Positions 1 through 14,200 of a DNA stretch of 64,000 nt are shown here, in pieces. Position 1 is the stretch's first letter, and each line of letters starts with the position of its first letter. The stretch is from Sphaerolaimus hirsutus (Eukaryota; Nematoda; Chromadorea; Monhysterida; Sphaerolaimidae), in NCBI GenBank assembly GCA_964036195.1, contig OZ038451.1, positions 28,537,927 to 28,601,926 on the forward strand. The letters run 5' to 3'. Both the position numbers and the translations under genes were made by a program. The notes under the pieces were generated by a model, which saw nothing but the letters and a program-made list of their open reading frames with translations, was not told where the DNA came from and searched no databases.

Positions 1-199
1 GTGCGGTAAATTTGATTAATGGAGATTTACCGTATCAAGTTGATTTTGGAGCGGTACACACGATTTTTTGCGATGATGAAAATTTAAATTTTAACCCTTG
101 AATAGTCCCCCTTTCAAAAGTCTGGTGAAAAATAATTCCCCATGTGCATAAATTATTATTCCAGCAAATACGGTAACTGAACTATGCTCCCAAGAAAAA

Positions 200-728
200 T
201 CTGCAGACAGGGGTCTCCAAGATTTTGGCCCTCGCGGGGGCTGGATAGATAGCAAATCGCTCCTCCGGAGGGATAGATAGCTGAAAAAATTTTCTGGGGG
301 GGCTGGGGAGGGCTGGAGGGGGCTCGCGGGGGCAAAATATATAGGCTTTTCCAGTGCATAGAAGGCCGAGAGGGGAAAAAATCGCTAATAATCGGTTAAA
401 AGTGGCCAAAAGTAGGTTTAAAATGGCTAAAAACAGGCACATAACCATGCATATAGCCGGAGAGCACGATTTTTAACGAGCACGAAACTATAAAAAGGTG
501 CGAAAATTGGTGATTTTTAGCAAAAATTGGGACAAAACTTCTTAAAAAACCACTCCAGATAGATAGATAGCTGAGCGATTTGGGGGGGGGGGGGGGTCTT
601 TGGGGGTAGTAGCCAAAAATTTTGCCTCGGGATAGATAGATAGCTGAGCGGCCTCGGGGATAGATAGATAGCTGGCGGATTTGGGGGGGGGGGCAGCCCC
701 CCCCCCCTAGGAGACCCCTGTCTGCAGA
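200..728. mobile_element. MITE, CTGCAGACAGGGG termini
   Basis: A 19-bp terminal inverted repeat, TCTGCAGACAGGGGTCTCC, begins at 200 and returns inverted at 710-728. The interior holds GATA-rich stretches (GGATAGATAGATAGC) and long G or C runs. I see no coding potential and no convincing target duplication. A related, rearranged copy lies at about 4218-4705, and a fragment near 38780-38900. Confidence 0.7.
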
Positions 729-1407
729 TATTAAAGCCGACAAAAATATAATTTACCTACCATCTGCTCAACTGCAACGATGCAACGAATTTATAATAAG
801 GTGTACGCGTATACCGCCTCCAAAGGTGCAGCATGTTCGCGAGGCTGAAAGTACGCCAGAAAAATATGGTCACCCAAAAATTAAAAAAATGCAAACCTAA
901 GCCACAAGTAAGTTGAGAGAAAGTGATAAGTTGAAATAAATTTGTTCAAAATAATTGTCACTTATTGGTTGCCCTGTCACTTCTGTTACTATCTTACATT
1001 ACATAAAGAATTTAACTATCACTCCAGATTCAAATGAGAAGTGAAGCTTATGAGTAACACGTATTTTGCTGAGAAATTTACTTGTCACTTAAAAGTTATT
1101 TTCTCACTCATTAATTATCACTTTTCCAAGTACCTTGTCCACCGGATAAATGTAAAATTACCTGTAAAGTTATTAATAAGTAATTATTTTACCTGGTGTT
1201 ATACATTTTTCATGACATTTGCCACTGTACTGGACATTTTACATGGCATTTGCCATTTTACAGGACATTTTTCATGACATTTGACAGGCAATTTTACAAG
1301 ACTTTTGACACATTGCACGATATGACATTTTACAGGGTATTTTACATGACTTTTGACTTTTGGTAATTTTACAAGGTCTGTAAATAACCCCAGAAAACCC
1401 ACCTTAA
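729..1407. other. No gene seen; degenerate ACATTT/TGACATTT repeats
   Basis: AT-rich DNA without a credible exon. From about 1190 to 1370 the words ACATTTTACA, TGACATTT and GGCATTTGCC recur, the same vocabulary as the interior of the GGCAGTCCC MITE family found elsewhere. It is probably a decayed relative of that family lying just 3' of the minus-strand gene that ends at 1408. Confidence 0.4.
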
Positions 1408-1957
1408 TCACTTAATTTTAAACCCAGCCTCGTCAGCTTCCAACAACTCTTGTTGCAATTTTCTAGCTTGTTCCAATCTGGGCTCTTGTTGGTACCGCTT
1501 GAAATAATACACGCTGTATATAATTCCAGTGATGCCCCAGGCGGACAGACCCATAAGACACAAAACGGCGCCTGAGAAGGAAAATGTTTTTGGAACAGTG
1601 CCAAATCTGGTGAGAAATGTGTGAGAAAATGAATAGAGGTTTGTTGACCTATATAACTAAATTTGACTTATTTTAGTGAGAAAATGAAAAGCTTGTTCGG
1701 CTTAATGTGGTAAACATGGTTTATTTGGTTGGAACTATACAATTTTCACATTAACATTGCTCCTCAACCACAATAAATAACATAATTAAATATCAATAAC
1801 ACTGATCTACTGTGAACATAAATGATTACATTTTTACAGTTTTTGTCAACTCAATCATCATTTCAAAGGGTGTTAAGAAACGTTTACCTTTGTGAAGGTA
1901 ATCTGCGCGCTTTGATGTCAAAAAGCGCCGGTACCACAATCTAGCTGAAGAAAACAT
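1408..1957 (-). CDS. Small single-pass membrane protein, COX14-like (tentative)
   Basis: Two exons on the minus strand. Exon 1 is 1957-1888 (ATG at 1957; donor AAAG|GTAAAC). Exon 2 is 1571-1408 (acceptor TTCTCAG|GC; TGA at 1410-1408). The phases match (1/1) and give 77 residues. The N-terminus MFSSARLWYRRFLTSKR is basic, hydroxylated and free of acids, as in a mitochondrial presequence. One hydrophobic segment follows (about residues 25-45), then a charged, Gln/Glu-rich tail (YQQEPRLEQARKLQQELLEA) able to form a helix. Size and layout resemble small inner-membrane cytochrome oxidase assembly factors such as COX14, but I cannot prove orthology. Other small mitochondrial or SMIM-type proteins remain possible. 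It is divergently paired with ARL5. Confidence 0.65.
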
Positions 1958-2280
1958 CACGCTTCGTTGAAGATTTTCTTTTTTTGTAACGCAGGTCGGT
2001 AAAGAAAGTAAGCCCCGCCTTCGTGAAATTGTCCATGAAATTTTTCTACGCAGAAGGTTCGATAAATCGCCGTGATAGGACAGTTTTTATAGTCACACAT
2101 TTGCTTGGCTCCTGTCCAAATATTCTACTGTCCCGCAATCACCGCCCTCACATTGTGACTTCCGTTGTGGTCAAAGTTTTTTGGCTATTGTTTATTTACC
2201 TTTTGCATTGTTAAGCCAATTTTCAGGTCTCCCGAAAACATATTTTAATCAGTTTTATATTGTGATGCTGCATTGCGAAC
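1958..2280. promoter_or_regulatory. Putative bidirectional promoter region
   Basis: These 323 bp separate the start codon of the minus-strand small gene (1957) from that of ARL5 (2281). Both 5' UTRs and any shared promoter must begin here or in undetected upstream exons. No clear TATA box stands out. The assignment rests only on the head-to-head layout. Confidence 0.4.
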
Positions 2281-5200
2281 ATGGGATTACTTATGACAAA
2301 GTTGTGGCGTTTACTTTGGTCAAATGATGGTCAGTTAAACGAAATTTCTGAGTTTATTATCTTTGTGGTCATTTTGTTATTTGGGATTACCACATTTCAG
2401 AACACAAAGTTATCATTGTGGGACTTGATAATGCGGGAAAAACGACAATATTGTACCAGTAGTGAGTTTTTTGGGGGATTTTTCACGCTTCTAATTCTGG
2501 TGGATTGATACATCTTTTATGTTAAATAGTTAATTAATGATGCGATTTGTGTTTGGCATTTAGATTTGTTCGGATTTTTAATCAGTTGTTTCCCGGACAT
2601 TGTCATCATTAGGTCATTATAAAGTTTTTAACGGCATCACATCGTAGTGCCTGGGCTAAGCAAACAGGGTTTCAACTGGTTTCCACGTCAATTCAGATTT
2701 TAGTTGACGGGACACTAGACAATTTTCAACTGCACATGCGGCAATGTGGAAAAAGAAACCACTCGTCAACTAAAATCAGAACTGAAACCAGTCCGGTTCA
2801 CACCTCCTAGCATTGTCAACAGGGGCCAGTTCCGCAAATTGAGAAGTAAAATGGCAAATGCGAAGTGAATTGGCAAAAGCATAGGGAATTGACTTTTTAT
2901 TTTTTTAATCTCACTTTTGCCAATTACTTGCCATTTCACTTCGCTTCTGCCAATTTTCTTCTCAATTCACTTCGCATTTGCCATTTTACTTATCACTTCT
3001 CAATTTGCGAAACTGGCACCTGGTGGCAGTCCCAAGCCCTGTAAAGTGTAAAGTAAAGTGTCAAATGTAAAGTCAAATGCAAAGTAAACTGTCAATTGTA
3101 ATGCAAAGTTCAGTAATAAAATCTTTTCTTTTTTGTTTTAATTGACACTTTACTTTGCATTTGACTATACATTTGACACTCTACTTTACACTTTACAGGG
3201 CTTGGGACTTCCCCCATGGTGTGTATAGGGCTAATCCTTCAACCAAAAACACAGTTTAATGGGCGAAGTGGTCCATACGTCCCCCACGATTGGCTCCAAC
3301 GTGGAGCAAGTCACTTGGCGCAATATACATTTTCTCATGTGGGATATTGGTGGGCAAGAGAATTTGCGCGCCAGCTGGACAACTTATTATGCTCAGACTG
3401 AGGTTTGTGGGGGGATTTTGTCGGGTAAAAGACCTTCGGGTTTAGTTTTAGGTATGTCGAATGAACCCATATGGGCCCACACACGCTAGTTGACATCGAC
3501 ACCAAATGTCAACTGGTGCCGATCCCGATTCAAAGCTTGCTGACGAGTGGACGAACGACGTTCAAACGCAATCGTTGAATTGGGAACGGAACCAGTTGAC
3601 ATTTGGTGTCGATGTCAACTAGCGTGTGTGGGGCCTATACGCCGCAGAAATGGGACAAACATATTTATCTATCTATGCATATAATTGGTTAATAAATACC
3701 TGTGAACATGTACGTAAACTTTTAATTTTTTACCGATCAGAATGCACGCAGTATGAAATCGTATTTTTATGGGTAAAGTCACGTGACAGTTTATCTAGAA
3801 AAGTCCCACAGGGAGTGAGCAGTGTAATTACCAAAATATGTTTTCAAGTTTTATATTCTGGGGGGATGTGGTAGATTTCATTGTCAGGTGTGTGGTCGGT
3901 GGGTAAGTATTAGGTATATATTTTTGATTTTACAATACCTTTACACGTTTATCATTAGTACGCTTCTCGTGGTTTTCTACTTTCAGTTTTTTTTCTAAAA
4001 AATTTTGACGTCCAAAATTGACACAGTGTTGCTCAACATTCACCGAAAAAATCTAAAAATAATTTATTTTTATTGGGCGGACATGCATTTTTCGAACATA
4101 GTTTTTCAAAAACACTAATTCTCATTGGCGCTGCACACACTAGTTTACTGCCAGTAACTGAAAATTTGGTTAACTCATAAATCAACTTTGAGGGGCATTT
4201 GAGTTTACTGGAATTAGGTGTCCGCAGGAGTCTCCTAGGGGGGGGGGCTGCCCCCCCCCAATTCCGCCAGCTAACTATCTATCCCGGAGGCCGCTCAACT
4301 ATATATCTATCCCGAGGCAAATTTTTTGGCTACTACCCCCAAAGACCCCCCCCCCCAAATCGCTCAGCTATCTATCTATCTGGAGTGGTTTTTGAGAAAT
4401 TTGCCCCAATTTTCGCACTTTTTATTAGTTTTTCACCTTCAAAATTGTGCTCTCCGGCTATATGCATGGTTATATGCCTGTTTTAGCCATTTTAAACCTA
4501 CTTTTGGCCACTTTTAACCGATTATTAGCGATTTTTTCCCCTTTTCGGCCTCTATGCACTGAAAGAGCCTATATATTTTGCCCCCGCGAGCCCCCCCCAA
4601 GCCCCCCCCCCCAGCCCCCCAGAAATTTTTTTCAGCTATCTATCCCTCCGGAGGAACGATTTGCTATCTATCCAGCCCCCGCGAAGGCCAAAATCTTGGA
4701 GACCCCTGGGTGTCCGTCAATTACAGTTGACGTATAATAAAAAATCACTCCTCATAGTAACTCAAATGCGTTCAAGGCTGATTTATGAGTTTAGTAAATT
4801 TTGAAAATTTCATTAGTGAACTAGTGTGTGCAGCGACATTGTTTATTTCCCGCCGCTCAGATTTGTGGTCAGACAAAATAATTGCATGCGTTCACTTTTC
4901 TATGCGCGCGGCTAGGGTTGGAAAAAAAACGTTTTTTTTTAACTCGATGTTTTTTTTTAAAAAAAAACGTTTTTTTAAAAAAAAAAACGTTTTTTTTAAA
5001 AAGCTCCCAGATATGACCTAGTGTCAACATATATAGGTATATCAGACACTGGCAATACTCTGTGATGTTAAATATGACCATATAATGGCTGTGGAGCCAT
5101 GGGATAGCATTATAAGTGGTGATTTGTGTCAAAAATATCCATTTTTCATCAACATATCGTTTGTATATCGCCTTATAGTCGAATGTTCGTGACTTCAGGT

Positions 5201-8200
5201 AAAGTTTGACACGGAATGGTGATCAAACAAGGTTATAAAAGGAGGTTGTTACTTTGGGAGTGAAGTTACACACTGTGGAGGTACATGGAAGCACATTACC
5301 TCAATATTATATATTACAGCAACATATGTCGGCTTATTCACCCATGGTAGCACATAGAAATGGATGTTTTGATACTTAAAATGCAACAAAACCAATGAAA
5401 ACAACCACCAATGTCAATTTGTGTGTGAAATTGCGCGCTTGCGCGCAAAAATTTTGCAAAATACCTAGTGCTTAGTACTAAAAATTTCGGCCGATGTTTT
5501 TTTTTAAAAAAAAACATTTCGGACGTCATGTTTTTTTTTAAAAAAAAACGTTTTTTAAAAAAAAAAAACGTTTAAAAAAAACATCGGCCAACCCTACGCG
5601 CGGCCATTTCACTGAAATTTAATGGGTGGTCGCTTGAAAATTACACTGACTTTTGTGATGGAAAAAATATGTATTTTTTTGTGAATGGCGCCACGCGGAA
5701 ATAGTCCACACTGAATGTGTGTTAAACGCATTTCAGTTTACCTGGTGCCATTTCCGCAAATTGAGAAGTGATAAGTAAAATGGCAAATGCGAAGTGAAAT
5801 GGGAAGTGAATTGAGTATGAAATTGGCAAAAGCGACGTGAAATGGCAAGAAAATTGGCAAAAGCGAAGTAAAAAATAAAAAGTAATTTCACTTCGCTTTT
5901 GCCAATTTCCTTCTCAATTCACTTCTCATTTCACTTCGCATTTGCCATTTTACTTATCACTTCTCAATATGCGGTACTGGCCCCAGATAATTTTTTATAT
6001 CTCCCACAATTATTGACGTACTCCACATTCCGGTAAACTCAAATGTGTGTAAAACATATTTAGGTATTTTGCGTGTCAATTAGTGCGCGTACTGGCAGTG
6101 GGCCACCGTGTAATTTTTTTTCGTTTCGCCGCGCTAAACTTGATTTGACTCTTGTCTGAGCCGGTTTTCGCTTTTCGATTGAAGTGTATTTTATTTTTGT
6201 CTATTCAATCGATTTTCGGAGCGCTTTTGATGTCTGGCTGTCGGTCGAGTTGAAAAAGTTTAAATATTTTGTGATTAATAATTTTTTTGAGGGGTGGTTT
6301 AATTCTTTAAATGGGTAGCGTGAGTTCTGGTGTTTGATTTGCATTTACCGCACAGTTTACAGTGAAATCTACTATAACCCATCCCAATAAAGTACATATT
6401 TTTTTTTGTTTCACATTACTTTGACCTTGCACACACCAATTTTTTTAACGAAATTCCGAAAAATTTGGAAAACTTCAAATTTAGATTCGAATGCATCTGA
6501 GTTTCCCAGAACGGATTGTCTGTTATCTGCTGTTGGTTTAGATAAAGAATAACTCATTCCGGTAAAGTCAACCTGATTTATGATTTTCCAAAATTTCTGC
6601 ATAGTGTGTCGCTGTGCCCCCACACACGCTAGTTGACATCAACACCAAATGTCAACTGGTTCCGTTCCCAATTCAAACCTTGCGTTTGAACGTCGTTCGT
6701 CGGCTCGTCAGCAAGCTTTGAGCAGGGATCGGCACCAGTTGACATTTGGTGTCGATGTCAACTAGCGTGTGGGGTAGGGCTCAAACGATATGACTTTTCG
6801 ATATCGATATTCGATATTCGATATTTTTTCAAAATTTTCGATATCGATATTCGATATTTTTTTCTGAAACTCGATATTCGATATCGATACGATATGGAAC
6901 CTCGATATCGATATTCGATATTGAAAAATGGTCGATATTCTACCGTATTTCCTCGAAATACCCCCGGGGGGTTTATTGTTTCAGAGTGAGAATTTTGAGG
7001 GGGGGTTAAACGAGGGGGGGGGTATTTTGAGGGGGGGGGGGTTTATTATTTCGCCAGAAATTTTTTGAAATCCCAGTACTAAAATGTCGTCTGAAACGTA
7101 CGCAGACGTCAAAAAATGCAACAAAAATAGCCATTTATAAGACTCTAAAGACATTTATAAGTGTGTAGACGTACAAACACTGTTCTCACATAACATAGTC
7201 ATCGTTTTTAACGTGAGTTCTGCATTGCCGGGATGACAAACCGCAGCCTTTGTCATTTACGTTCTCTATACACTAAATTTGGGGGGGGGGGTATTTCGAG
7301 GGGGGGGTTTATAAGTTCATAGTGTCCATTTTGAGGGGGGGTATTTCGAGGGGGGTATTTCGAGGAAATACGGTATATTCGATATTTCGATATTTTCGAT
7401 ATTCGATATTGCTATAGGCTTTTGGTATAGCAAGGCATATTTCAAGTGGCATATTGTATTTTCATGTGGTTGCACACATGTTTAATCATCTCTTTGGCGC
7501 TCCACACGGTGGTTGACGCTACTTTTTAGAAGTCGATTGAGTCAACTCAGAGTCAACTGTTTTAAGTATAACTATTTTTAATTTTTTATCTGTGTTGATT
7601 AAGAAATATTGAGAAGTCGATTGATGTAGAATGAAAGAAGGGGATTTTTTGGATACATATTGTAGATGGCTCAGAGTCAATTGAATTTTTGACCAGTTGA
7701 CTCTGAGTTGACGCTAATTTTGGTGTCAACCAGCGTGTGTGGGACCTTTACTGAAATTTGAATGGTGCAAGTGATTATAACAACCTTTACATCACTCAAT
7801 GGTAGAAAATAGAAGAAAAGCATGATGAATCAAAGTGTATCAGACAAATAACAATTGGCATGTTGCAAAAAAAGTATATCAGCGTTTTCTGGCTTCATAT
7901 TTAGCACTCCAACAACAATGACATTATAAATACTGTACTTTTACTCATCAAATACAATACTATAAGCACATCAGATCAACCATAAACATCTCAAAATGAA
8001 AATGAAAAGTAAATTTGGGGACACAATACAGGTTTGATATATCGAAAAAATGGTCGATATTCGATATCGATATTCGATATTTTTTCAAAATTTTCGATAT
8101 CGATATTCGATATTCGATATTTTTTCAAAATTTTCGATATCGATATTCGATATTAAAAAATGGTCGATATCCGATATTCGATATTCGATACAATATATCG

Positions 8201-11200
8201 TTTGAACCCTAGTGTGGGGGCCCTGTCAGTTCGTGCATGATCACGTCACGTTATTCATAAAAATTACGGGAACATTACATGTACATAATATGGCTCGATC
8301 AGGTGCCGCAACTTGACAAGTGAGAAGTAAAATGGCAAAAGCTGAGTAAAATGGCAAAAGCTGAGTAAAATGGCAAAAGTGGTGAGAAATGGCAAGTAAA
8401 TTGGCAAACGCGAAGTAAAAACAAAGATAAAAAGTAATTTCTGTTCGAAGTGAATTGAAAAGGAAATGGAAAAAGCGAACAGAAATTACTTTTTATCTTT
8501 GTTTTTACTTCGCGTTTGCCAATTTACTTGCCATTTCTCACCACTTTTGCCATTTTACTTCTCACTTCTCAATTTGTGTCTGCGCACACTAGTTTTCACA
8601 CGAAATTTCGAAAACTCAGAAATCAGTCTAGAACGCATTTGAGTTTTCCACAATGAGGTGGCCGTCAACTGCAGTTGACGGAGATTGCAAACGACTCGTT
8701 GTGGAAAACTCAAAACACGTAAAAAGCTCATTTATGAGTTTTGAAATTTCGTGTGAAAACTAGTGTGCGCAGGGCCTTTGCGGGATTAACCCCTGTACAT
8801 AACTAGCAGGATTCTCTCCGACCTTCGGTCGGGTTTTGTGGTTCTCTACAATTAATACCATTGGAGAAAATATGATACTTTAGTTAAGTTTGCCCACATG
8901 CTAGGCATGTGTTTTGAAATGCAGTATGTAATGTACCAACAATAACAAGACCAATACCAAAGATGTTTTGGAATGGATTTTTGTAAACTTGGTTGGTAAA
9001 ATGTAAAACTGTTAACTGTAAAATGGTTGGGCATGAACCTCAGTAGTAAAATGTGGACAGTTTGCGATTTGGTATGATGGTGTGGAGTGTGCATTCTGTG
9101 TGGTATAGGTTTTGTGATATGATAGTGTGGTTTTTGCAAGGTGTCAAACTTTGTTGTAATCTTCAATTGGTTACATTTGTGCTTTGCTGTTCTTTTTGTG
9201 TTTGTAAATCCTTGTGGTATTAATTGTAGAGAACCACAAAACCCAACTGAAGGTTGGAGAGAATCCTGCTATAGGTACCCACTACTCAGAGGCTTGCAAA
9301 AACTGACACCCCAATGGGGACCCCCCTCCAAATGGCACCCCCCGGGGAACCCCCCAAAAGTGGCACCCCCTGGGAACCGCCCAAAAATGAGACCCCCTAG
9401 GGCCCCACAAATATGGCACCCCCTGAGGACCACCGAAAAATGGCACCCCTTAGGGACCCCCCAAAAATGGCACCCCCTTGGGACCCCCCAAAATAGCACC
9501 CCCTGGGGACCCCCCAAACATGGCACCCCCTAGGAACCCCCACAAAAATGGCACCCCCTGGGGACTCTCCAAAAATGGCACCCCCTGGGGACCACCCCAA
9601 AATGGCACCCCCTTAGGACCCCCCTGCAAAAAAAAATATAGCACCCCCCTGAGGACCACCAAAAAATGGCACCCCTGGGGACCACCCAAAAAATGGCACC
9701 CTATGTGGACCCCCTTGAAATGGCACCCCCATATGTACCTCCAGAAAATGGCACCCCCTGGAGACCCCCCAAAAATGGCACCCCATGGGGACCCCCTCTA
9801 AATCCTGTAAACACAGCCCCTAGTTTGGAAACTCCTGTAAACTCAGCCCCTAATTTGGAAACTCCTATAAACTCAGCCCCTAACTTGCAAGCTCTCGTAA
9901 ACTCAGCCCCTAACTTGCAAACTCCCATAAACTCAGCCACTTATTTGTAAGCTCCCATAAACTCAGCCTCTAATTTGAAAACTCCCATAAACTCAGCCCC
10001 CAATTTTGGAAACTCCTGTAAAGTCAACCCATAATTTGGAAACTGCTGTAAACTCAGCCCTAATTTGGATACTCCAATAAACTCAGCCCCTAATTTAGAA
10101 ACTCGCATAAACTCAGCCCCTAATTTGGAAACTCCCTTAAAATCAGCCCCTAATTTGGAAACTCCCATAAACTCAGCCCCTAATTTGGAAACTCCCGTAA
10201 ACTCATTTTCAGGTTTATGGTAATGTAGTGTGAAAATGGTATGAATATTTCAAAAAATCACTATCATCAACCCACAAATGCATCAATTCACAATTTTCAA
10301 TTTTTTAGCCCCAAGGGTTAGACTTAAAAGGTTATGGTAATGTAGAGTAGAAATGGAGTGCACATCTCAAATCACTGCAATATAAAACCCACAAATGCAT
10401 CATTTCACAAATTGAAAGTTTTTGTGCCCAGGGGTTCATTATCAGGGTTTTAGTAATGTGGTGTCAAAATGGAGTGCATATTTGAAATCGCTACAATCAG
10501 AAACCCACAAACACATCATTTTTTGATTTGAAAATTTTTGGCCCTGGGGGTTCATTTTCAGGGTTATGGTAATGTAGTGTCAAAATGAAGTGCATATTTC
10601 AAATCAAGGCAATCAAAAAGCCACAAATGCATCATTTCACAATTTCTAATTTATAAGCCCCATGGGTTCAATTTAAGGCTTACAGTAATGTAGAGTTGAA
10701 ATTGAGTCATTTCAAATCAGTGCAATAAGAAACCTGCAAAATGCATCATTTTACAATTAGAAATTTTTGGGTCTACGGGTTCAATTTCAGAGTTTTAGTA
10801 ATGTAGTGTCAAAATGGAGTGCATATTTGAAATCGCTACAATCAGAAACCCACAAATGCATCATTTTATGATTTGAAAGTTTTTGGCTCAGGGGGTTCAT
10901 TTTTATGGTTATGGTAATGTAGTGTCAAAATGAAGTGCATATTTCAAATGAGTGCAATCAGAAACCTGAAAATGAATGATTTCACAAATTGAAAGTTTTT
11001 GGCTCCAGAGGTTCATTTTCAGGGTTATGGTTATGTAGTTTTCAGGGTTATGTAGTGTCAAAATGGATTGCATATTTCAAATCAGTGCAATTAGAAACCC
11101 ACATCGAATCATTTCACAATTTCTAATTTTTTAAGCCCTGGGCATATTTGAAATAGCTACACTCTGAAACCCACAAATCCATCATTTTATGGTTTGAAAG

Positions 11201-14200
11201 TTTTTGGCCCAGGGGGTTCATTTTTAGGGTTATGGTAATGTAGTGTCAAAATGAAGTGCATATTTCAAATGAGTGCTATCAGAAACCCGAAAATGCATCA
11301 TTTCTCAAATTGAAAGTATTTGGCCCCATGGGTTCATTTTTAGGGTTATGGTAATGTAGTGTCAAAATGGAGTGCATATATCAAATTGGTGCAATCATAG
11401 ACCCAAATTTGAAATCAGTGCAATCAGAAACCCAAAAATGAATGATTTCACAAATTGAAAGTTTTTGGCTCCAGAGGTTCATTTTCAGGGTTATGGTTAT
11501 GTAGTTTTCAGGGTTATGTAGTGTCAAAATGGAGTGCATATTTCAAATCAGTGCAATTAGAAACCCACATTGAATCATTTCACAATTTCTAATTTTTTAA
11601 GCCCTGGGCATATTTGAAATCACTACACTCAGAAACTCACAAATCCATCATTTTATGATTTGAAAGTTTTTGGCCCAGGGGGTTCATTTTAGGGTTATGG
11701 TAATGTAGTGTCAAAATGGAGTGCATATATCAAATCAGTGCAATCAGAAACCCAAATTTGAAATCAGTGCAATCAGAAACCCAAAAATGCATCATTTCAC
11801 AAATTGAAATTTTTTTGCCCCAGTGGTTCATTTTCAGGGTTATGGTAATGTAGTGTCAAAATGGAGTGCATTATATATCAAATCAGTGCAATTAGAAACC
11901 CACAATGCATCATTTCACAATTTGAAAATTTTGGCCCCATTTTGGGTTCAATTTCAGGGTTATCGTAATGTACTGTCAGAATGGAGTGCATATTTCAAAT
12001 CATTGTAATCAGTAACCCACAAATGCATTATATCACAATTTATATTTTTTAGCCCCGGGGGTCTCACTTAAGGATTATGGTAATGTTATTGTTAACTCCC
12101 ATAAACTCAGCCCCTAATTTGGCAAACACCCATCAACTCAACTCCCATAAACTCAGCCTCTAATTTTTAAACTTGTGTCAACAGCCCCTTATCTTTAAAC
12201 TTCTGTCAACTCAACCCTAATTTATCAACACCCATCAACTCAACCCTGAATTGTAAACTCAGCCCCTAAAAACTCAAGTCAACCCCCTATACATGTGCAA
12301 TTGCATTCTTCGGAAGCAACTTTGCCATCTACTAACCCTGTTTGTCAAGATTGTGGATCGTGTTTGTAAAGGGCATTTGTACTAATAAATAGTGACTGCA
12401 TTGTGTGCAAAAACACACACGAATCGGGCACAATGAGGCCTGTGATTGTGCCTCCTATCTTTTGCATTGAAGCATCCTTAGCGTGCAGTTCTCTCGAAAT
12501 TGTATAGGTGGAGATAAAGTAAATGCGCGGAAAATAACTTGATGTCTCAGTTGATAACACGTGGTCGCGAGCAGAGTACTTAAACGAAAACAAATTTTGA
12601 AAAAACACAGAAGCGACGAATGTTTTTTTCCTGATACTTTTATCTATTTTTAGACGTTGGAGTTTTTCCTTGAGAAAAATGTTTGGATTCGGTCCGTGGA
12701 TTTTTTAGAGAACATGAATAATTTCACCAATAAAGATTTACCGATTACCTCAAAAATCCCGACAATAGCAAAATGTCAATTTGTGTAAAATAAAAAAAAA
12801 AATTAAAAATCCAACCCCATTTCAGTTTGTGATCCTGGTAATCGACAGCACGGACCGGGAACGACTGAGTATAGCCAAACAGGAATTGTACAGAATGCTA
12901 GCTCATGATGTCAGTTTTGGGTATCGGGGTATATTCGATTTAAATGGTTATTTTTGATAAGTGACGTACGTTTTTGGGTTGCATAGTGGGTTAAAAAATG
13001 CCACTTTTAATTTTTTTTAAGGAAAAATCTGCGATGGCTGCATTCGATATCGCAGGTGGTCGATATTGCCGATAATTTCCGATATTCGATGGGGTTTAGC
13101 CACTATCATATACCTACCTATAGGGTTGGGGAACCGAACCGAACCGAACCGAACCGAGAACCGAGCACAATTTTGGAACCGAGAACCGAGAACCGGAACC
13201 GAAAAAAATACCCGAACCGGAACCGAGAACCGGACCTCAGACCCGGAACCGAACTAAAGAACCGAAAGAACCAAAATTTTATACAATAATCGGTGGCCAC
13301 CCCCCCCCCCTTCACACGACCGGTGATTTCATCTCACCGGTCGCGCAGCCTCATACATATGCACATTCCTAGGGTGAGACCAGAACAGTTCAGGAAAATG
13401 ACACTTTCATTACAATATTCCTACGTTTTGTAAAAATTTTGCGCGCAAGTGCGCAATTTCCCACCACCCACAAGGCATTTCCTCTAGATACTTCCTGTAA
13501 ATGCAAATCAATGTCAAAACCTCAATTTTTGCCTGTCGCTGTGTATTGTATGTTTATTTACCTACAAATATGTCAGTTTTTGGCGCTAGCGCCAACGCCA
13601 ATGGCGCCATGGCATGGCGCCTACAAATGGCGCTAGCGCCTAGCGCCATTTCTTCACTCAGTATGGAAAAATTTTAGGGGGTGGGTGGCTGAGCCCCCCG
13701 TTCGCGAGGCTCCGTAAACAAACAGCCCTCCCCCCACTCCAAAATCCTGGATACGTCCCTGCCCACCCCTACACCGGGCTCAGTAAACAAACAGACACCA
13801 TGCTCAAAAATCCTGGATATGTACCTGGCCCCCGAAACAAGGGGTCTACATGCACACTGGGTATACATGCGCACTGAGTTTTGGCCATCTGGGGCACCTA
13901 CACCAACACCAATGGTGCCATGACATGGCGCCTATGAATGGCGCAAGCACCATGACACCATTCCGCCACTACAGGGGCAAAATTTTAGGGGGGGGGTTGT
14001 TTTATGTTGTTTTTACTTTGTTCAGCTTATTATTTTCTTATTCCTGATTTTTTCATTACCTGATACCCGACTTTTTCATTACCCGGAACTGAAATTTTTG
14101 ACAATTTGGGACCGAAAGAACCGAACCGGAACCGAACTTACGAACCGAACCGAGAACCGGAACCGAAAATTTTGAGGAACCGAGAACCGTCCCGGAATTT

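Larger units (their letters stand above)
6775..8211. mobile_element. Non-autonomous hAT, CGATAT arrays
   Basis: Ends TAGGGCTCAAACGATAT and ATATCGTTTGAACCCTA with the perfect duplication GTGTGGGG (6767-6774, 8212-8219). Dense TCGATATCGATATT arrays occupy both ends (about 6790-6940 plus 7376-7410, and 8036-8200). A CCGTATTTCC MITE (6943-7373) and a CACAC MITE (7500-7744) are nested within it. It has no ORF of its own. Confidence 0.9.
6616..8222. mobile_element. CACACACGCTAGTTGAC MITE split by a hAT insertion
   Basis: The left part is 6616-6774 and the right TIR continues at about 8212-8222. The hAT at 6775-8211 sits inside the right terminal repeat and duplicated GTGTGGGG. Same family as 3473-3635. 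Confidence 0.6.

Noticed and set aside
2281..3489. ARL5 read as two short separate genes around 2281-2508 and 3259-3489
   Set aside because: The open frames run into introns; splice sites with matching phases join them into one 179-residue GTPase.
9141..9801. Long open frames with Pro/Gly-rich products on both strands
   Set aside because: They are by-products of a 33-bp tandem unit, a multiple of three, with no start context or domain.
9300..12270. CRISPR-like regular repeats
   Set aside because: The units abut without unique spacers, vary in length, and lie in an intron of an animal gene; they are satellites.
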